The notes under the pieces were generated by a model. That model was not told the DNA's origin. It saw only the letters and a program-made list of their open reading frames with translations, and did not search any database. Both the position numbers and the translations under genes were made by a program. DNA of 32,210 nucleotides from Paenibacillaceae bacterium (GTDB lineage Bacteria > Bacillota > Bacilli > Paenibacillales > Paenibacillaceae), in the NCBI GenBank assembly GCA_004134985.1, contig REGQ01000044.1:1-32210 (forward strand), written 5' to 3'. Position 1 is the stretch's first letter. Each line of letters starts with the position of its first letter. Positions 8,078 through 15,563 of the stretch are shown one piece after another.

Positions 8078-9890
8078 CCCCTTGCTCCACAGGTATTAAC
8101 AGTCGTATTTTGGTGCCCGCTCCCGGCTTCGACGCCATCTTGAGCCCGTACGGATCCCCGTAAATCAGATTTAATCTGCGGATGACGCTTCTTATGCCGA
8201 TATGGATTCTCTTCTTGCCGACGACCGGCCCTTCGGTCGCCCGTGGCGCCATGGCTGAGCATACGATTCTCGACATCTCCTCCTCAGCCATGCCTTTGCC
8301 GTTATCAATAATATCGATGCGAAGAATGCCGGACGCCTTGCCTGGCGCATCTTGCAGCTTCACATCACAGTCAATCGTTGCGTGAATAACCAATACGCAT
8401 GAAGTCAATTTATCGGCGAAGGCGTGTTCGAATACATTTTCCACGAGCGGCTGCAGGATCAGCCTTGGCACCTTTGCCATCTCTGCGCCTGGAGCGATCT
8501 GGATGATCGTCTCCAATTCTTCTCCGTGCCGGCTGCTCTGGATGGCCAAATAATTACGAATCTGGTCGAGTTCTTCGGACAATAACGTCTCCGTATCCGC
8601 TGGCTCCAGTGCGTACCTGAGCATATCTGACAAGGACACAACCAGCTTGGCCGTCTCCTTCTCATCCTTCAGATAGAGCTGCCAATAAATGGTATCGAGT
8701 GTATTATGGAGGAAGTGAGGGTTGAGCTGTGTCTGAAGTGCTGTCAGCTCCGCCTCCCGTTCGTTTAATTGGCGCTCGTAGACTTCCCGGACAAGCGTAT
8801 TCACATTCTCCGCCATCGAGTTGAAGCTCTGTCCGATGTAAGCCAGTTCATCCGTTGTATCGATGGTGACCCTGGTCTCCAGATTGCCTTCTCGCATCCG
8901 CTTCATGCCGTGCACGAGCATGCTAAGCGGTTTGAACAACCTTCTGCTGCTCCAGGATAGCAGCATCACCGCCAGCAGGACGCCAACGAAACCAACGGCA
9001 ATGGATATTTTCAGCAGAACGGAGCTTTTCTCATGAATGGAATCCAAGGATACCCGGCTGACAAGCGCGAAGTTCATCTCTCTGGGCCTGCTCTTCGCAT
9101 AGAGATAGGAGATGCCATTCTCTTGTACGATCTCTTGTACTCCCAATTGGCTTGGGATCGGGATGCGATCCGGGTCGCTCTCACGCTGGTCTGTGTATAC
9201 GAGCCTGTCCTGCCTGTCGTATAAGAACACATTCGCCTTCTCGTCGCTAACGAGTTCGCCCAGATCATCCGAGAATAACGAACGGTCGAAGAACATTACC
9301 ATTGTTCCGTACTGGTCGAAATCCTTGTTCTTCATATAGCGGGCTGCCACGAAAAAATGGCGGTATCCCGATGCTTCAACCGAGCTTTTAAGCGCAATAG
9401 GAAACCAAACGAGATTGCCTGACGAATCCGCCAGCCGCAGCTTCACCTCTTCGTATACGTCCTGATGCAGTGAACTCTGGGCTGCAGGCGAGACATGGAA
9501 GAAGAAGCTGTTGTCCTTATTATCGTAAAGAAACATGGAGTAGAACTTATTCTCATCGTTCTTGACTTGATATAACATCTTGTTCAACTCATCCTGGTCC
9601 GTAATACGTGTATGTGACTCCCGATTCTCCGTCTCCGCTGAGCGTCTCAGAACCTGCTCGACGTAGGGGTTAAATACGATGAAATTGGAAATACGGTAGA
9701 TGTCTCTGATCTGAAGGTCGATTCGTGCGGCCGCTTGTTCATTAGCCTTGGAGAACTGTTTGCTGACAACCTCCGAGAATATGTTGACATTAATGCGATA
9801 GGAAATGTAACCGGATATAAAAAAAGTAAACATTATAATTAGAGCCATATGCAACATAATGCGCGAAGAAAAGCTGCCCTTCTTGAACAA
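8070..9890 (-). CDS. Sensor histidine kinase, YesM family (locus A)
   Basis: A membrane kinase of 606 residues. Transmembrane spans lie at about 11-31 and 292-312 and bracket an extracytoplasmic sensing region of about 260 residues. A HAMP domain follows (313-366). The phospho-acceptor region is LQTQLNPHFLHNTLDTIYWQ with H392, the His_kinase type of YesM/LytS proteins. The ATPase domain shows the N box LILQPLVENVFEHAF, the G1 box DIIDNGKGMAEEE and IGIRSVIRRLNLIYG near the end. The start is TTG; the in-frame codon two positions upstream is a stop, and GGAGAGG lies 11 bases before it. It heads locus A and probably senses an oligosaccharide or cell-wall state outside the cell. Confidence 0.94.
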   Translation of the reverse strand: MFKKGSFSSRIMLHMALIIMFTFFISGYISYRINVNIFSEVVSKQFSKANEQAAARIDLQIRDIYRISNFIVFNPYVEQVLRRSAETENRESHTRITDQDELNKMLYQVKNDENKFYSMFLYDNKDNSFFFHVSPAAQSSLHQDVYEEVKLRLADSSGNLVWFPIALKSSVEASGYRHFFVAARYMKNKDFDQYGTMVMFFDRSLFSDDLGELVSDEKANVFLYDRQDRLVYTDQRESDPDRIPIPSQLGVQEIVQENGISYLYAKSRPREMNFALVSRVSLDSIHEKSSVLLKISIAVGFVGVLLAVMLLSWSSRRLFKPLSMLVHGMKRMREGNLETRVTIDTTDELAYIGQSFNSMAENVNTLVREVYERQLNEREAELTALQTQLNPHFLHNTLDTIYWQLYLKDEKETAKLVVSLSDMLRYALEPADTETLLSEELDQIRNYLAIQSSRHGEELETIIQIAPGAEMAKVPRLILQPLVENVFEHAFADKLTSCVLVIHATIDCDVKLQDAPGKASGILRIDIIDNGKGMAEEEMSRIVCSAMAPRATEGPVVGKKRIHIGIRSVIRRLNLIYGDPYGLKMASKPGAGTKIRLLIPVEQGDE

Positions 9891-9899
9891 GCGTTTTCA
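9886..9899 (-). promoter_or_regulatory. cre-like site (carbon catabolite control) at the kinase start codon
   Basis: The minus strand reads TGAAAACGCTTGTT. Compared with the CcpA consensus TGWAANCGNTNWCA it matches the whole left part and the central CG, and departs at the right end. It covers the TTG start of the kinase and lies about 25 bases after the predicted transcription start, a position where CcpA would block elongation. Catabolite repression is inference. Confidence 0.4.
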
Positions 9900-9929
9900 T
9901 TCCTCTCCACTGTTCCTCTTACCTTTACC

Positions 9930-9959
9930 ATAGTAGCACCCTAATGAAGTGCTTATCAA
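9930..9959 (-). promoter_or_regulatory. Sigma-A-like promoter of locus A
   Basis: On the minus strand TTGATA (9959-9954) and TACTAT (9935-9930) are 18 bases apart, and the -10 is preceded by TG as in extended -10 promoters. It lies about 40 bases before the kinase start codon. Confidence 0.5.
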
Positions 9960-10183
9960 TGAAAATAAAGGGTGTCACGACAGGTTCAGTACATATCAAA
10001 GATAATCCGTTTCGAATCAAAGAGCAGGCGGGATTAGGCATATCTTGATCTCCATTTTTCTCAACGGAGACGACGCCAAATAAGCTCCCGGCTCCGGATG
10101 TCGGTAGCCAACAAGCTGTTTAATGAACGGCTCAGCCATATTTATACTCAGTCATGAGTGAGTTCGTCCCATCTCCGTAAGCG
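9960..10183. other. Intergenic stretch without a supported gene
   Basis: The space between the kinase promoter and the terminator of the iron-binding protein gene has no frame with a convincing start and ribosome binding site. The minus strand contains overlapping open fragments, for example SLFGVVSVEKNGDQDMPNPA and MAEPFIKQLVGYRHPEPGAY, that look somewhat coding and could be gene debris. A near-perfect 18-base palindrome (16 of 18 positions) lies at about 10149-10166. Confidence 0.4.
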
Positions 10184-10225
10184 ACAAAAAAGACAAGAAT
10201 TGTTGCACATCGTCAACAATTCTTG
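10184..10225 (-). terminator. Rho-independent terminator after the FeuA-like gene
   Basis: A perfect 12-base stem, CAAGAATTGTTG (10194-10205) with CAACAATTCTTG (10214-10225), has an eight-base loop. Read on the minus strand it is followed by TCTTTTTTGTC. It lies about 120 bases after the stop codon of the gene that ends at 10343. Confidence 0.75.
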
Positions 10226-10342
10226 CCCCCGCAGTGCGACCACTGCTACCCCGGACTCAAGCCGTAAAGTTTGGCATCGTCCGGGTCGCCCCAATTCGAG
10301 TTGTCATGTCCAGCCGTTCCTTCGCCCCCACTTTGGAGGCTC

Positions 10343-11320
10343 TTACTGCTGCAGCCGCAATACATGTTCAATTAACTCATCCACAGCGCCTTCTATCAGA
10401 TTTGGACCAAAGTTCCATTTGTCGCGGGAAACGTTAATGATTTGATTGTTTTTCACAACAGGTATCGACTGATAGACAGGTTCGTTGAACAATTCGATCA
10501 TTTGCGGCATCTCTTCATCCTTCATTTGGGTAAAGAAATAATCGGCTGGCTGATCAACTAGTTGTTCCATGGACAGCACTCCGCCGCCATCTATATATTG
10601 TTTGAATTGCTCCGGCATCTGAAAACCGAAATCCTCGTAAATCAGTTTCCCTAATGTGCCGCCTTCGCCGCCTAGCAGAACCTCTCCCTTATAAAGAATG
10701 AAGGTTATTGCTGTCGTGCCCGGTTTAATATTTACTTTGATCTGGTCCCGAATGCCCTGCAGCTTCTCCTCGAACTTGGCAATCCATGCTTCCGCTTCTG
10801 TCTTCCGGTTCATAATATCGCCCATCGTTCGCAGCGTGTTAATGACATCCGGATCACCGCCCCACGCCACCGCAACCGTTGGAGCAATTTTTTCAAACGT
10901 CTCATAGGCCGCGGCATCATAGTAGTCAGGTAATATGATCAAGTCCGGCTGCAGTGCAGAAATCGCCTCTACGTTGCCCAGCCCTTCGCCAATATTTTCG
11001 ACATCAGCCATTTCATCCGGATATTGTTCAAGCACGGCTTGATCCACGCCAAGCGGCTTCATGCCCAAAGGAAGCAAATAACCGCCATACGTAATAATAA
11101 CCGCCTTGTCAGGTTGAACCGGTATTTCTACTTGCCGATTCAGATCATCCGTGTATGTTCTTGTCTCTGCCGGCAGCGCGCTTGCGTTATCTTTCTGCTG
11201 CTGGCTATTCCCTGGCGCAGTCTCCTGCAATTCCGTGCCTGTGCCTCCGCAAGCTGCCAGCAGCAGCGATAAGCTGAACAACAAGGTCACGGCCAGAGAT
11301 GGCTTGTAACGACCATTCAT
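10343..11320 (-). CDS. Iron-siderophore ABC transporter binding lipoprotein, FeuA-like (internal start)
   Basis: Read from the internal ATG at 11320 the product has 325 residues, the normal length of FeuA-type lipoproteins. It starts with basic residues, a hydrophobic core (LAVTLLFSLSLLL) and lipobox LAAC with the cysteine at residue 24. The mature part has the type III binding-protein pattern: KAVIITYGGYLLPLGMKPLG, AISALQPDLIILPDYYD and the C-terminal helix EGAVDELIEHVL. GGGGTGGG stands six bases before the ATG, with a promoter and Fur box further up. It would deliver a ferric siderophore to a permease/ATPase encoded elsewhere, since none is adjacent. Iron-repressed expression is inferred from the Fur box. 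Confidence 0.82.
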   Translation of the reverse strand: MNGRYKPSLAVTLLFSLSLLLAACGGTGTELQETAPGNSQQQKDNASALPAETRTYTDDLNRQVEIPVQPDKAVIITYGGYLLPLGMKPLGVDQAVLEQYPDEMADVENIGEGLGNVEAISALQPDLIILPDYYDAAAYETFEKIAPTVAVAWGGDPDVINTLRTMGDIMNRKTEAEAWIAKFEEKLQGIRDQIKVNIKPGTTAITFILYKGEVLLGGEGGTLGKLIYEDFGFQMPEQFKQYIDGGGVLSMEQLVDQPADYFFTQMKDEEMPQMIELFNEPVYQSIPVVKNNQIINVSRDKWNFGPNLIEGAVDELIEHVLRLQQ

Positions 11321-12268
11321 TTCATTCCCACCCCAATTAATATATTGATAATGATTCTCTTTATTAATATAGCTATCTCCTGCCTGGGGAGCAATGAACG
11401 ATTCGGGCGTAATATTGGTACGAATTGAACTTTTTAACCCGATACGCTGCATTTTGAATTGTGCGGGGGTTGTGCCCGTCAGCTTCTTGAAAAGCCGGCT
11501 AAAGTAATACATATCTGAATAGCCGACACTTTCTGCAAGTTGGTGAACGGGCGCATCCGTACTTGCCAGCAGAAATTTGGCGCGATTAATCCGGGTTTGA
11601 ATGAGATATTCAATCGGACTGCATCCGTATTTGCGTTTAAAAACTCTGGAAAGATAATGCGTGCTGTAATGAAACTGATTGGCCAGCGTGTCCATCGAGA
11701 TCGCATCGCAATAATGCTCGTGTATGTACCGGGCAACTTGCTCGGCAAGATCCGGCCCCGACACATCATCTCCTGCAATGGACAGCTGCCGGAACTGTTC
11801 ATGGACAAATTGATAGAACAGCCCTGTTACCTGCAGCCGATCCAACTCCTCGCCTTGCGTCCACTGTTCATGCATACGTTCAAGCAAGGAAAGCAGCGAT
11901 AATGGATGCACCGGCTGGAATGTATATTGCCGTTTGAATGGCGCCAGCCGATCCGCTTGCCCGCCCGTTGTTGAAATCGCGGCATCCATGAGCGGTTTAT
12001 ACAGAACAAGGTAATAGTCAAATTTGCGGGTCAAACACCAAATATTCAGGTTTGTGCCTTTCCCGCAATGAAAAAGCTGAAAGTCGGCCGACGGCGTTTC
12101 CGTTCTATCGAACATCAATCTGGCCTCTCCCTGATTGGCAAATAGAAATGCGCTTGCGGGGAGGCGATAGGACAGCAGCTCTTCCCCTGGCTCCATCTCT
12201 AAATGACGAATATCCAGCACTTTAACAGGGGTTTGATTCCATAATTTGACGGCTTCCGGCCACTCCAT
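10343..12268 (-). CDS. AraC-family regulator in one frame with a FeuA-like binding protein (apparent fusion)
   Basis: An uninterrupted frame of 641 residues. Residues 1-165 form a beta-rich effector domain. Residues 173-275 hold two helix-turn-helix units of AraC type (AISMDTLANQFHYSTHYLSR; VHQLAESVGYSDMYYFSRLF). A low-similarity linker (276-316) is followed, from M317, by a complete lipoprotein-type iron-siderophore binding protein. Bacillus Btr is a known AraC regulator fused to a cytoplasmic siderophore-binding domain, but here the second part begins with its own lipoprotein signal peptide, and the linker DNA holds a promoter, a Fur box and a ribosome binding site. I therefore think these are two genes that share a frame because no stop separates them. 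The start is ATG at 12268 because GAGGTG lies close upstream. The regulator probably controls siderophore uptake. Confidence 0.8.
   Translation of the reverse strand: MEWPEAVKLWNQTPVKVLDIRHLEMEPGEELLSYRLPASAFLFANQGEARLMFDRTETPSADFQLFHCGKGTNLNIWCLTRKFDYYLVLYKPLMDAAISTTGGQADRLAPFKRQYTFQPVHPLSLLSLLERMHEQWTQGEELDRLQVTGLFYQFVHEQFRQLSIAGDDVSGPDLAEQVARYIHEHYCDAISMDTLANQFHYSTHYLSRVFKRKYGCSPIEYLIQTRINRAKFLLASTDAPVHQLAESVGYSDMYYFSRLFKKLTGTTPAQFKMQRIGLKSSIRTNITPESFIAPQAGDSYINKENHYQYINWGGNEMNGRYKPSLAVTLLFSLSLLLAACGGTGTELQETAPGNSQQQKDNASALPAETRTYTDDLNRQVEIPVQPDKAVIITYGGYLLPLGMKPLGVDQAVLEQYPDEMADVENIGEGLGNVEAISALQPDLIILPDYYDAAAYETFEKIAPTVAVAWGGDPDVINTLRTMGDIMNRKTEAEAWIAKFEEKLQGIRDQIKVNIKPGTTAITFILYKGEVLLGGEGGTLGKLIYEDFGFQMPEQFKQYIDGGGVLSMEQLVDQPADYFFTQMKDEEMPQMIELFNEPVYQSIPVVKNNQIINVSRDKWNFGPNLIEGAVDELIEHVLRLQQ
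11346..11360 (-). promoter_or_regulatory. Fur box
   Basis: The plus strand reads TGATAATGATTCTCT. Against the 7-1-7 Fur consensus TGATAATNATTATCA it matches 12 of 14 defined positions. It lies just after the -10 of the predicted promoter at 11366-11394 and 25 bases before the FeuA-like start, inside the long open frame. Confidence 0.75.
11366..11394 (-). promoter_or_regulatory. Predicted promoter of the FeuA-like gene
   Basis: On the minus strand TTGCTC (11394-11389) and TATATT (11371-11366) are separated by 17 bases. The -10 matches TATAAT at five of six positions. The Fur box directly follows. Confidence 0.55.
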
Positions 12269-12346
12269 AAAAACACCTCTAAAATTCATTTTGAATCTTC
12301 ATCCATACGATCCATACGATCCGTGTTCTATCCTCGTCAGCAATGA

Positions 12347-13345
12347 TTATTTACATCGCACAATCGTTCGTCCACGCATGTTTCCTTCAACGATCTGGTG
12401 TAAAGCCGCTGGCAATTGCTCTAGTGTAATTTCTCTTACAAGACGCCCATTCAAATGCCGCGGCTTCAAATCGTTAGCAAGCCGATGCCATACCCTTGTC
12501 CGCTGTTCCATTGGACATTGTACCGAATCGATCCCAAGCCAGTTCACCCCGCGCAATATAAACGGATAGACGGTCGTCATCACCTCGCCGCCGCCCGTCA
12601 TACCGCTTGTTGCAACGGAAGCGCCATATTGTAATGTACTTAATATATATTGCAGCGTTGTTCCTCCAACCGGATCAACCGCCCCTGCCCAACGCGACGT
12701 GTTCAGTGCCCTCGGCTCTGCTCCACTCAATTCATGACGGTCGATGACCGTTTTGGCTCCCAGTTCCTGCAAATAGTGACGCTCCTCCGCTTTCCCCGTA
12801 CTTGCCACTACTTCATACCCTTTACCTGCCAAAATATCGACGGCCACGCTCCCTACCCCGCCTGTCGCTCCCGTTACCAGCACAGGCCCATGTTCCGGAC
12901 GAAGCCCGTGTTCTTCAAGCCGCTGGACAGATAGCCCGGCGGTGAACCCGGCTGTCCCCAGTATCATCGCCTCGCGGAGCGTCAGCCCCTGCGGCAGCGG
13001 CACTGCCCAATCGGCAGGCACGCGGGCCATTTCGCTAAATCCGCCATGCCAGGACACGCCAAGTCCATAACCGGTCACAATGACCTCGTCGCCTGCTTGA
13101 AAACGCAAATCGGTGGAATGTTCGACCGTTCCCGCCAGATCGATGCCAGGTATAAGCGGGTAAGTCTTGATGATCTGATTGCGCACCGCGGCCATGCCGT
13201 CTTTATAGTTTACACTTGAATAGGCCACGCGAATGGTCACTTCACCTTCGTGCAAATCATCGATACTGAGCTGCTTCATTGCAAAGGATGTTGTACCTTG
13301 TTCAGTTTGCTCAAGCACATAGGCTCTAAAGTTTGTCATGCTCAT
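12347..13345 (-). CDS. Zinc-independent quinone/acryloyl-CoA oxidoreductase, YhdH/YhfP family
   Basis: A medium-chain dehydrogenase/reductase of about 332 residues. The N-terminal GroES-like fold has VAYSSVNYKDGMA and PLIPGIDLAGTV, typical of YhdH/YhfP. The Rossmann fold binds NADPH through VLVTGATGGVGSVAVDILAG, and GMTGGGEVMTTVYPFILRGV near the end is again typical. No zinc-ligand cysteines are seen, as expected for this branch. Members reduce quinones or acryloyl-CoA; the substrate here is not fixed by the sequence. The start may be ATG at 13345 (four bases from GGAAGG) or ATG at 13339 (ten bases). It is transcribed toward the AraC gene, 78 bases away, with no obvious functional link. Confidence 0.93.
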   Translation of the reverse strand: MSMTNFRAYVLEQTEQGTTSFAMKQLSIDDLHEGEVTIRVAYSSVNYKDGMAAVRNQIIKTYPLIPGIDLAGTVEHSTDLRFQAGDEVIVTGYGLGVSWHGGFSEMARVPADWAVPLPQGLTLREAMILGTAGFTAGLSVQRLEEHGLRPEHGPVLVTGATGGVGSVAVDILAGKGYEVVASTGKAEERHYLQELGAKTVIDRHELSGAEPRALNTSRWAGAVDPVGGTTLQYILSTLQYGASVATSGMTGGGEVMTTVYPFILRGVNWLGIDSVQCPMEQRTRVWHRLANDLKPRHLNGRLVREITLEQLPAALHQIVEGNMRGRTIVRCK

Positions 13346-13510
13346 AATCCCTTCCACCCACATTCGTCATTACCGAAACTCATAATTCTATACCGCAATG
13401 GTACCTGATCACGCTACGCCCCGCAACCTTTTGTTGCAAGCGGCTGCCATAGCAAATGAAGGGAAATGATGTAAGTCTGGCTCAGCAATCGATGGAAGAC
13501 AGGTAGCCGC

Positions 13511-13539
13511 TTGACAAAAGTCCCACTTGGTTATACAGT
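13511..13539 (+). promoter_or_regulatory. Promoter of the GntR-ABC operon
   Basis: A perfect TTGACA (13511-13516) is followed by TACAGT (13534-13539) 17 bases on, or by TATACA at 15 bases. The palindromic operator begins at the end of the -10. Confidence 0.55.
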
Positions 13540-13559
13540 TAGTTACATAAGTAACTAAC
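13538..13559 (+). promoter_or_regulatory. Palindromic operator, probably for the GntR regulator
   Basis: GTTAGTTAC and GTAACTAAC form a perfect 9-4-9 inverted repeat around ATAA. It lies between the -10 box and the GntR start, where a repressor would block transcription. Autorepression is inferred from YtrA-type regulators. Confidence 0.7.
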
Positions 13560-13581
13560 CAATTAACCGAGGGGTGAGACA

Positions 13582-13950
13582 ATGACTACGCTGATGGACG
13601 ATGGGCGGCCAATCTTCCTGCAAATCGCCGAACGGATTGAGAACGATATTCTCGCTGGCGTGCTCCCCGAAGAGTCGCAAGTACCATCCACCAATCAGTT
13701 CGCATCCTTTTATCAGATTAACCCCGCCACAGCAGCCAAAGGCGTTAATCAGCTGGTGGACCAAGGTTTTCTCTACAAAAAGAGGGGGATCGGCATGTTC
13801 GTAGCAAGCGGTGCAAGAGATCAGCTGGTGAGCAAGCGGAAAGAGCAATTTTATGAACAGTATGTCGTCACGATGATCAAAGAAGCCGAGAAGCTCGGCA
13901 TCACGCCCGGACAATTAGCGGAAATGATTCAGAAGGGGGCTTCGCAATGA
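13582..13950 (+). CDS. GntR-family transcriptional regulator, YtrA subfamily
   Basis: A short regulator of 122 residues. The winged helix-turn-helix fills residues 10-75 (PIFLQIAERIENDILAGVLP, PSTNQFASFYQINPATAAKG, LVDQGFLYKKRGIGMFVASG). The C-terminal tail is only about 45 residues with no effector domain, which defines the YtrA subfamily. GAGGGGTGA precedes the ATG. Its end overlaps the ATPase gene by four bases (ATGA), and the permease gene overlaps the ATPase in the same way. This three-gene layout resembles ytr/bcr-type ABC operons, in which the regulator represses the operon until a cell-envelope antibiotic or another stress relieves it. The inducer is unknown. Confidence 0.94.
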   Translation: MTTLMDDGRPIFLQIAERIENDILAGVLPEESQVPSTNQFASFYQINPATAAKGVNQLVDQGFLYKKRGIGMFVASGARDQLVSKRKEQFYEQYVVTMIKEAEKLGITPGQLAEMIQKGASQ

Positions 13951-14849
13951 GCAACGTCGTACAAGTCAGGCAGCTATCCAAAATCTATGGGAAAACCCAC
14001 GCAATAGACAACGTCAGCTTTACTATAGAGGAAAATAAAATTTACGGTCTGCTCGGGAGAAACGGCGCGGGGAAAACGACAATTATGCATATTATTACTG
14101 CCCAACTATTTGAAACGAGCGGTGAAGTGACCGTGTTCGGGGAACACCCTTATGAAAACAATAACGTGCTGCGGCAAATTTGCTTCATTAAGGAAAGTCA
14201 GAAGTACCCTGACAATTTCAAAGTAGCTGACGTTTTACAAATTGCCCCAACCTTTTTCCCCAATTGGGACAAAACGCTCGCGGAATCGCTGGTAGAGGAC
14301 TTTCGTCTCCCGCTAAAGCAAAAGGTCAAAAATCTCTCACGCGGCATGCTCTCTTCCGTCGGCATTATCGTTGGCCTTGCCAGCCGGGCGCCGCTCACTA
14401 TTTTTGATGAGCCGTATATTGGGCTTGATGCTGTGGCAAGGACGATGTTCTATGACCGGCTGCTTGAAGACTATGCCGAACATCCGCGGACAATTATTTT
14501 ATCTACTCATCTGATCGATGAAGTCAGCCAACTGCTTGAACATGTCATTGTTATCGATCAGGGCAGGATCCTTATTAATGAAGAAACCGAGACACTTCGT
14601 GGCAGAGCTGTCAATATTACAGGCGCCACAGCCAAAGTTGAAGCGTTCACGCAGGGCAGGGAAATCATTCATAAAGAACCTTTTGGCGGCATGTCTTCAA
14701 TAACGATCATGGGCGGACTGAGTACTGAAGACCGGAAACAGGCTGCCGGGTCGTCGCTCGAACTTACTCCGGTCTCACTGCAGCAGATGATCGTGCACCT
14801 GACAAGCAGCAGCGGAGATTTGGACAGAAAGGCAGGCGAAGGGAAATGA
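13947..14849 (+). CDS. ABC transporter ATP-binding protein, YtrB-like
   Basis: An ABC ATPase of 300 residues. It has Walker A GLLGRNGAGKTT (34-45), a signature in the divergent form LSRGM (130-134), Walker B TIFDEP (151-156) and the H-loop histidine H188 (STHLIDE). The C-terminal 90 residues are an accessory segment, as in exporter ATPases of the YtrB/CcmA group. Overlapping start and stop codons join it to the GntR gene before and the permease gene after, so the three are one transcript. With the single permease it should form a dimeric exporter or an antibiotic-sensing detoxification pump; the cargo is unknown. Confidence 0.95.
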   Translation: MSNVVQVRQLSKIYGKTHAIDNVSFTIEENKIYGLLGRNGAGKTTIMHIITAQLFETSGEVTVFGEHPYENNNVLRQICFIKESQKYPDNFKVADVLQIAPTFFPNWDKTLAESLVEDFRLPLKQKVKNLSRGMLSSVGIIVGLASRAPLTIFDEPYIGLDAVARTMFYDRLLEDYAEHPRTIILSTHLIDEVSQLLEHVIVIDQGRILINEETETLRGRAVNITGATAKVEAFTQGREIIHKEPFGGMSSITIMGGLSTEDRKQAAGSSLELTPVSLQQMIVHLTSSSGDLDRKAGEGK

Positions 14850-15532
14850 ACCGGATTGCAGGCGTCATTAAAATTCATTTGCAGGATCGATGGAGTTGGG
14901 TATTGCTCCCGTGGCTAATCATCACCATCAGTTTCACTTGCAATTTAGTCATAGGGGCTGCAATGGACGAGGAAAACTTCTATACAGGCGGCTTAGCCTC
15001 CATCTATGTATACATGCTCGTCATGGGCATCCTATGCGTGAATCAGTCCTTCCCGCTGGCTATCGGGTTTGGGGTAAGGAGAAAGGACTTTTTTCTTGGA
15101 ACGGCAGTGACGATCTTCACGCTTGGCGCCATTTTCGGCATCGTGTTGTGGGGGCTTGGATTTCTGGAAAACAATGTGACGAACGGATGGGGAGTTCATC
15201 TTCATTTCTTCCATTTGCCTTATGTGAGCGATGGATCGGCGTTGATGCAAATCTGGGTGAACTTTACCGTCATCACCAGTTTATTTTTTATTGGATTCGT
15301 GATTGCCTGCCTTTACCGGAGATTCGGCAAACAGGGCCTTTATACGCTGCTAATTAGTCTGCTGCTGGTCTTCACCATCAGCGGATACCTTATGAATCAT
15401 TATGATCGCTGGGGCGTTGTTGGCAATTGGCTTGCGTCGTCGACCGCTGTCGGACTTGGCTCAGGCATGTTCGGAGCAGGCTTGATTCTTGCTTTCCTAT
15501 CTTATCTGCTGCTCCGCCGCTCCACTGTTTAA
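14846..15532 (+). CDS. ABC transporter permease of the GntR operon
   Basis: A membrane protein of 228 residues with about six hydrophobic spans, for example WVLLPWLIITISFTCNLVIG near the start and MFGAGLILAFLSYLLL at the end, which closes with basic residues RRSTV. It has no recognised motif beyond the span pattern and its position: the ATG overlaps the end of the ATPase gene by four bases. It would form the membrane half of the pump with that ATPase. It is the last gene of the operon; a serine hydrolase gene converges on it 31 bases away. Confidence 0.85.
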   Translation: MNRIAGVIKIHLQDRWSWVLLPWLIITISFTCNLVIGAAMDEENFYTGGLASIYVYMLVMGILCVNQSFPLAIGFGVRRKDFFLGTAVTIFTLGAIFGIVLWGLGFLENNVTNGWGVHLHFFHLPYVSDGSALMQIWVNFTVITSLFFIGFVIACLYRRFGKQGLYTLLISLLLVFTISGYLMNHYDRWGVVGNWLASSTAVGLGSGMFGAGLILAFLSYLLLRRSTV

Positions 15533-15563
15533 AGAAAAGCCGACTCAACTCTTAGCCGAACGG

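Noticed and set aside
12325-12350. Second Fur box upstream of the AraC gene
   Set aside because: AATAATCATTG matches only the centre of the consensus and lies at the end of the oxidoreductase gene.
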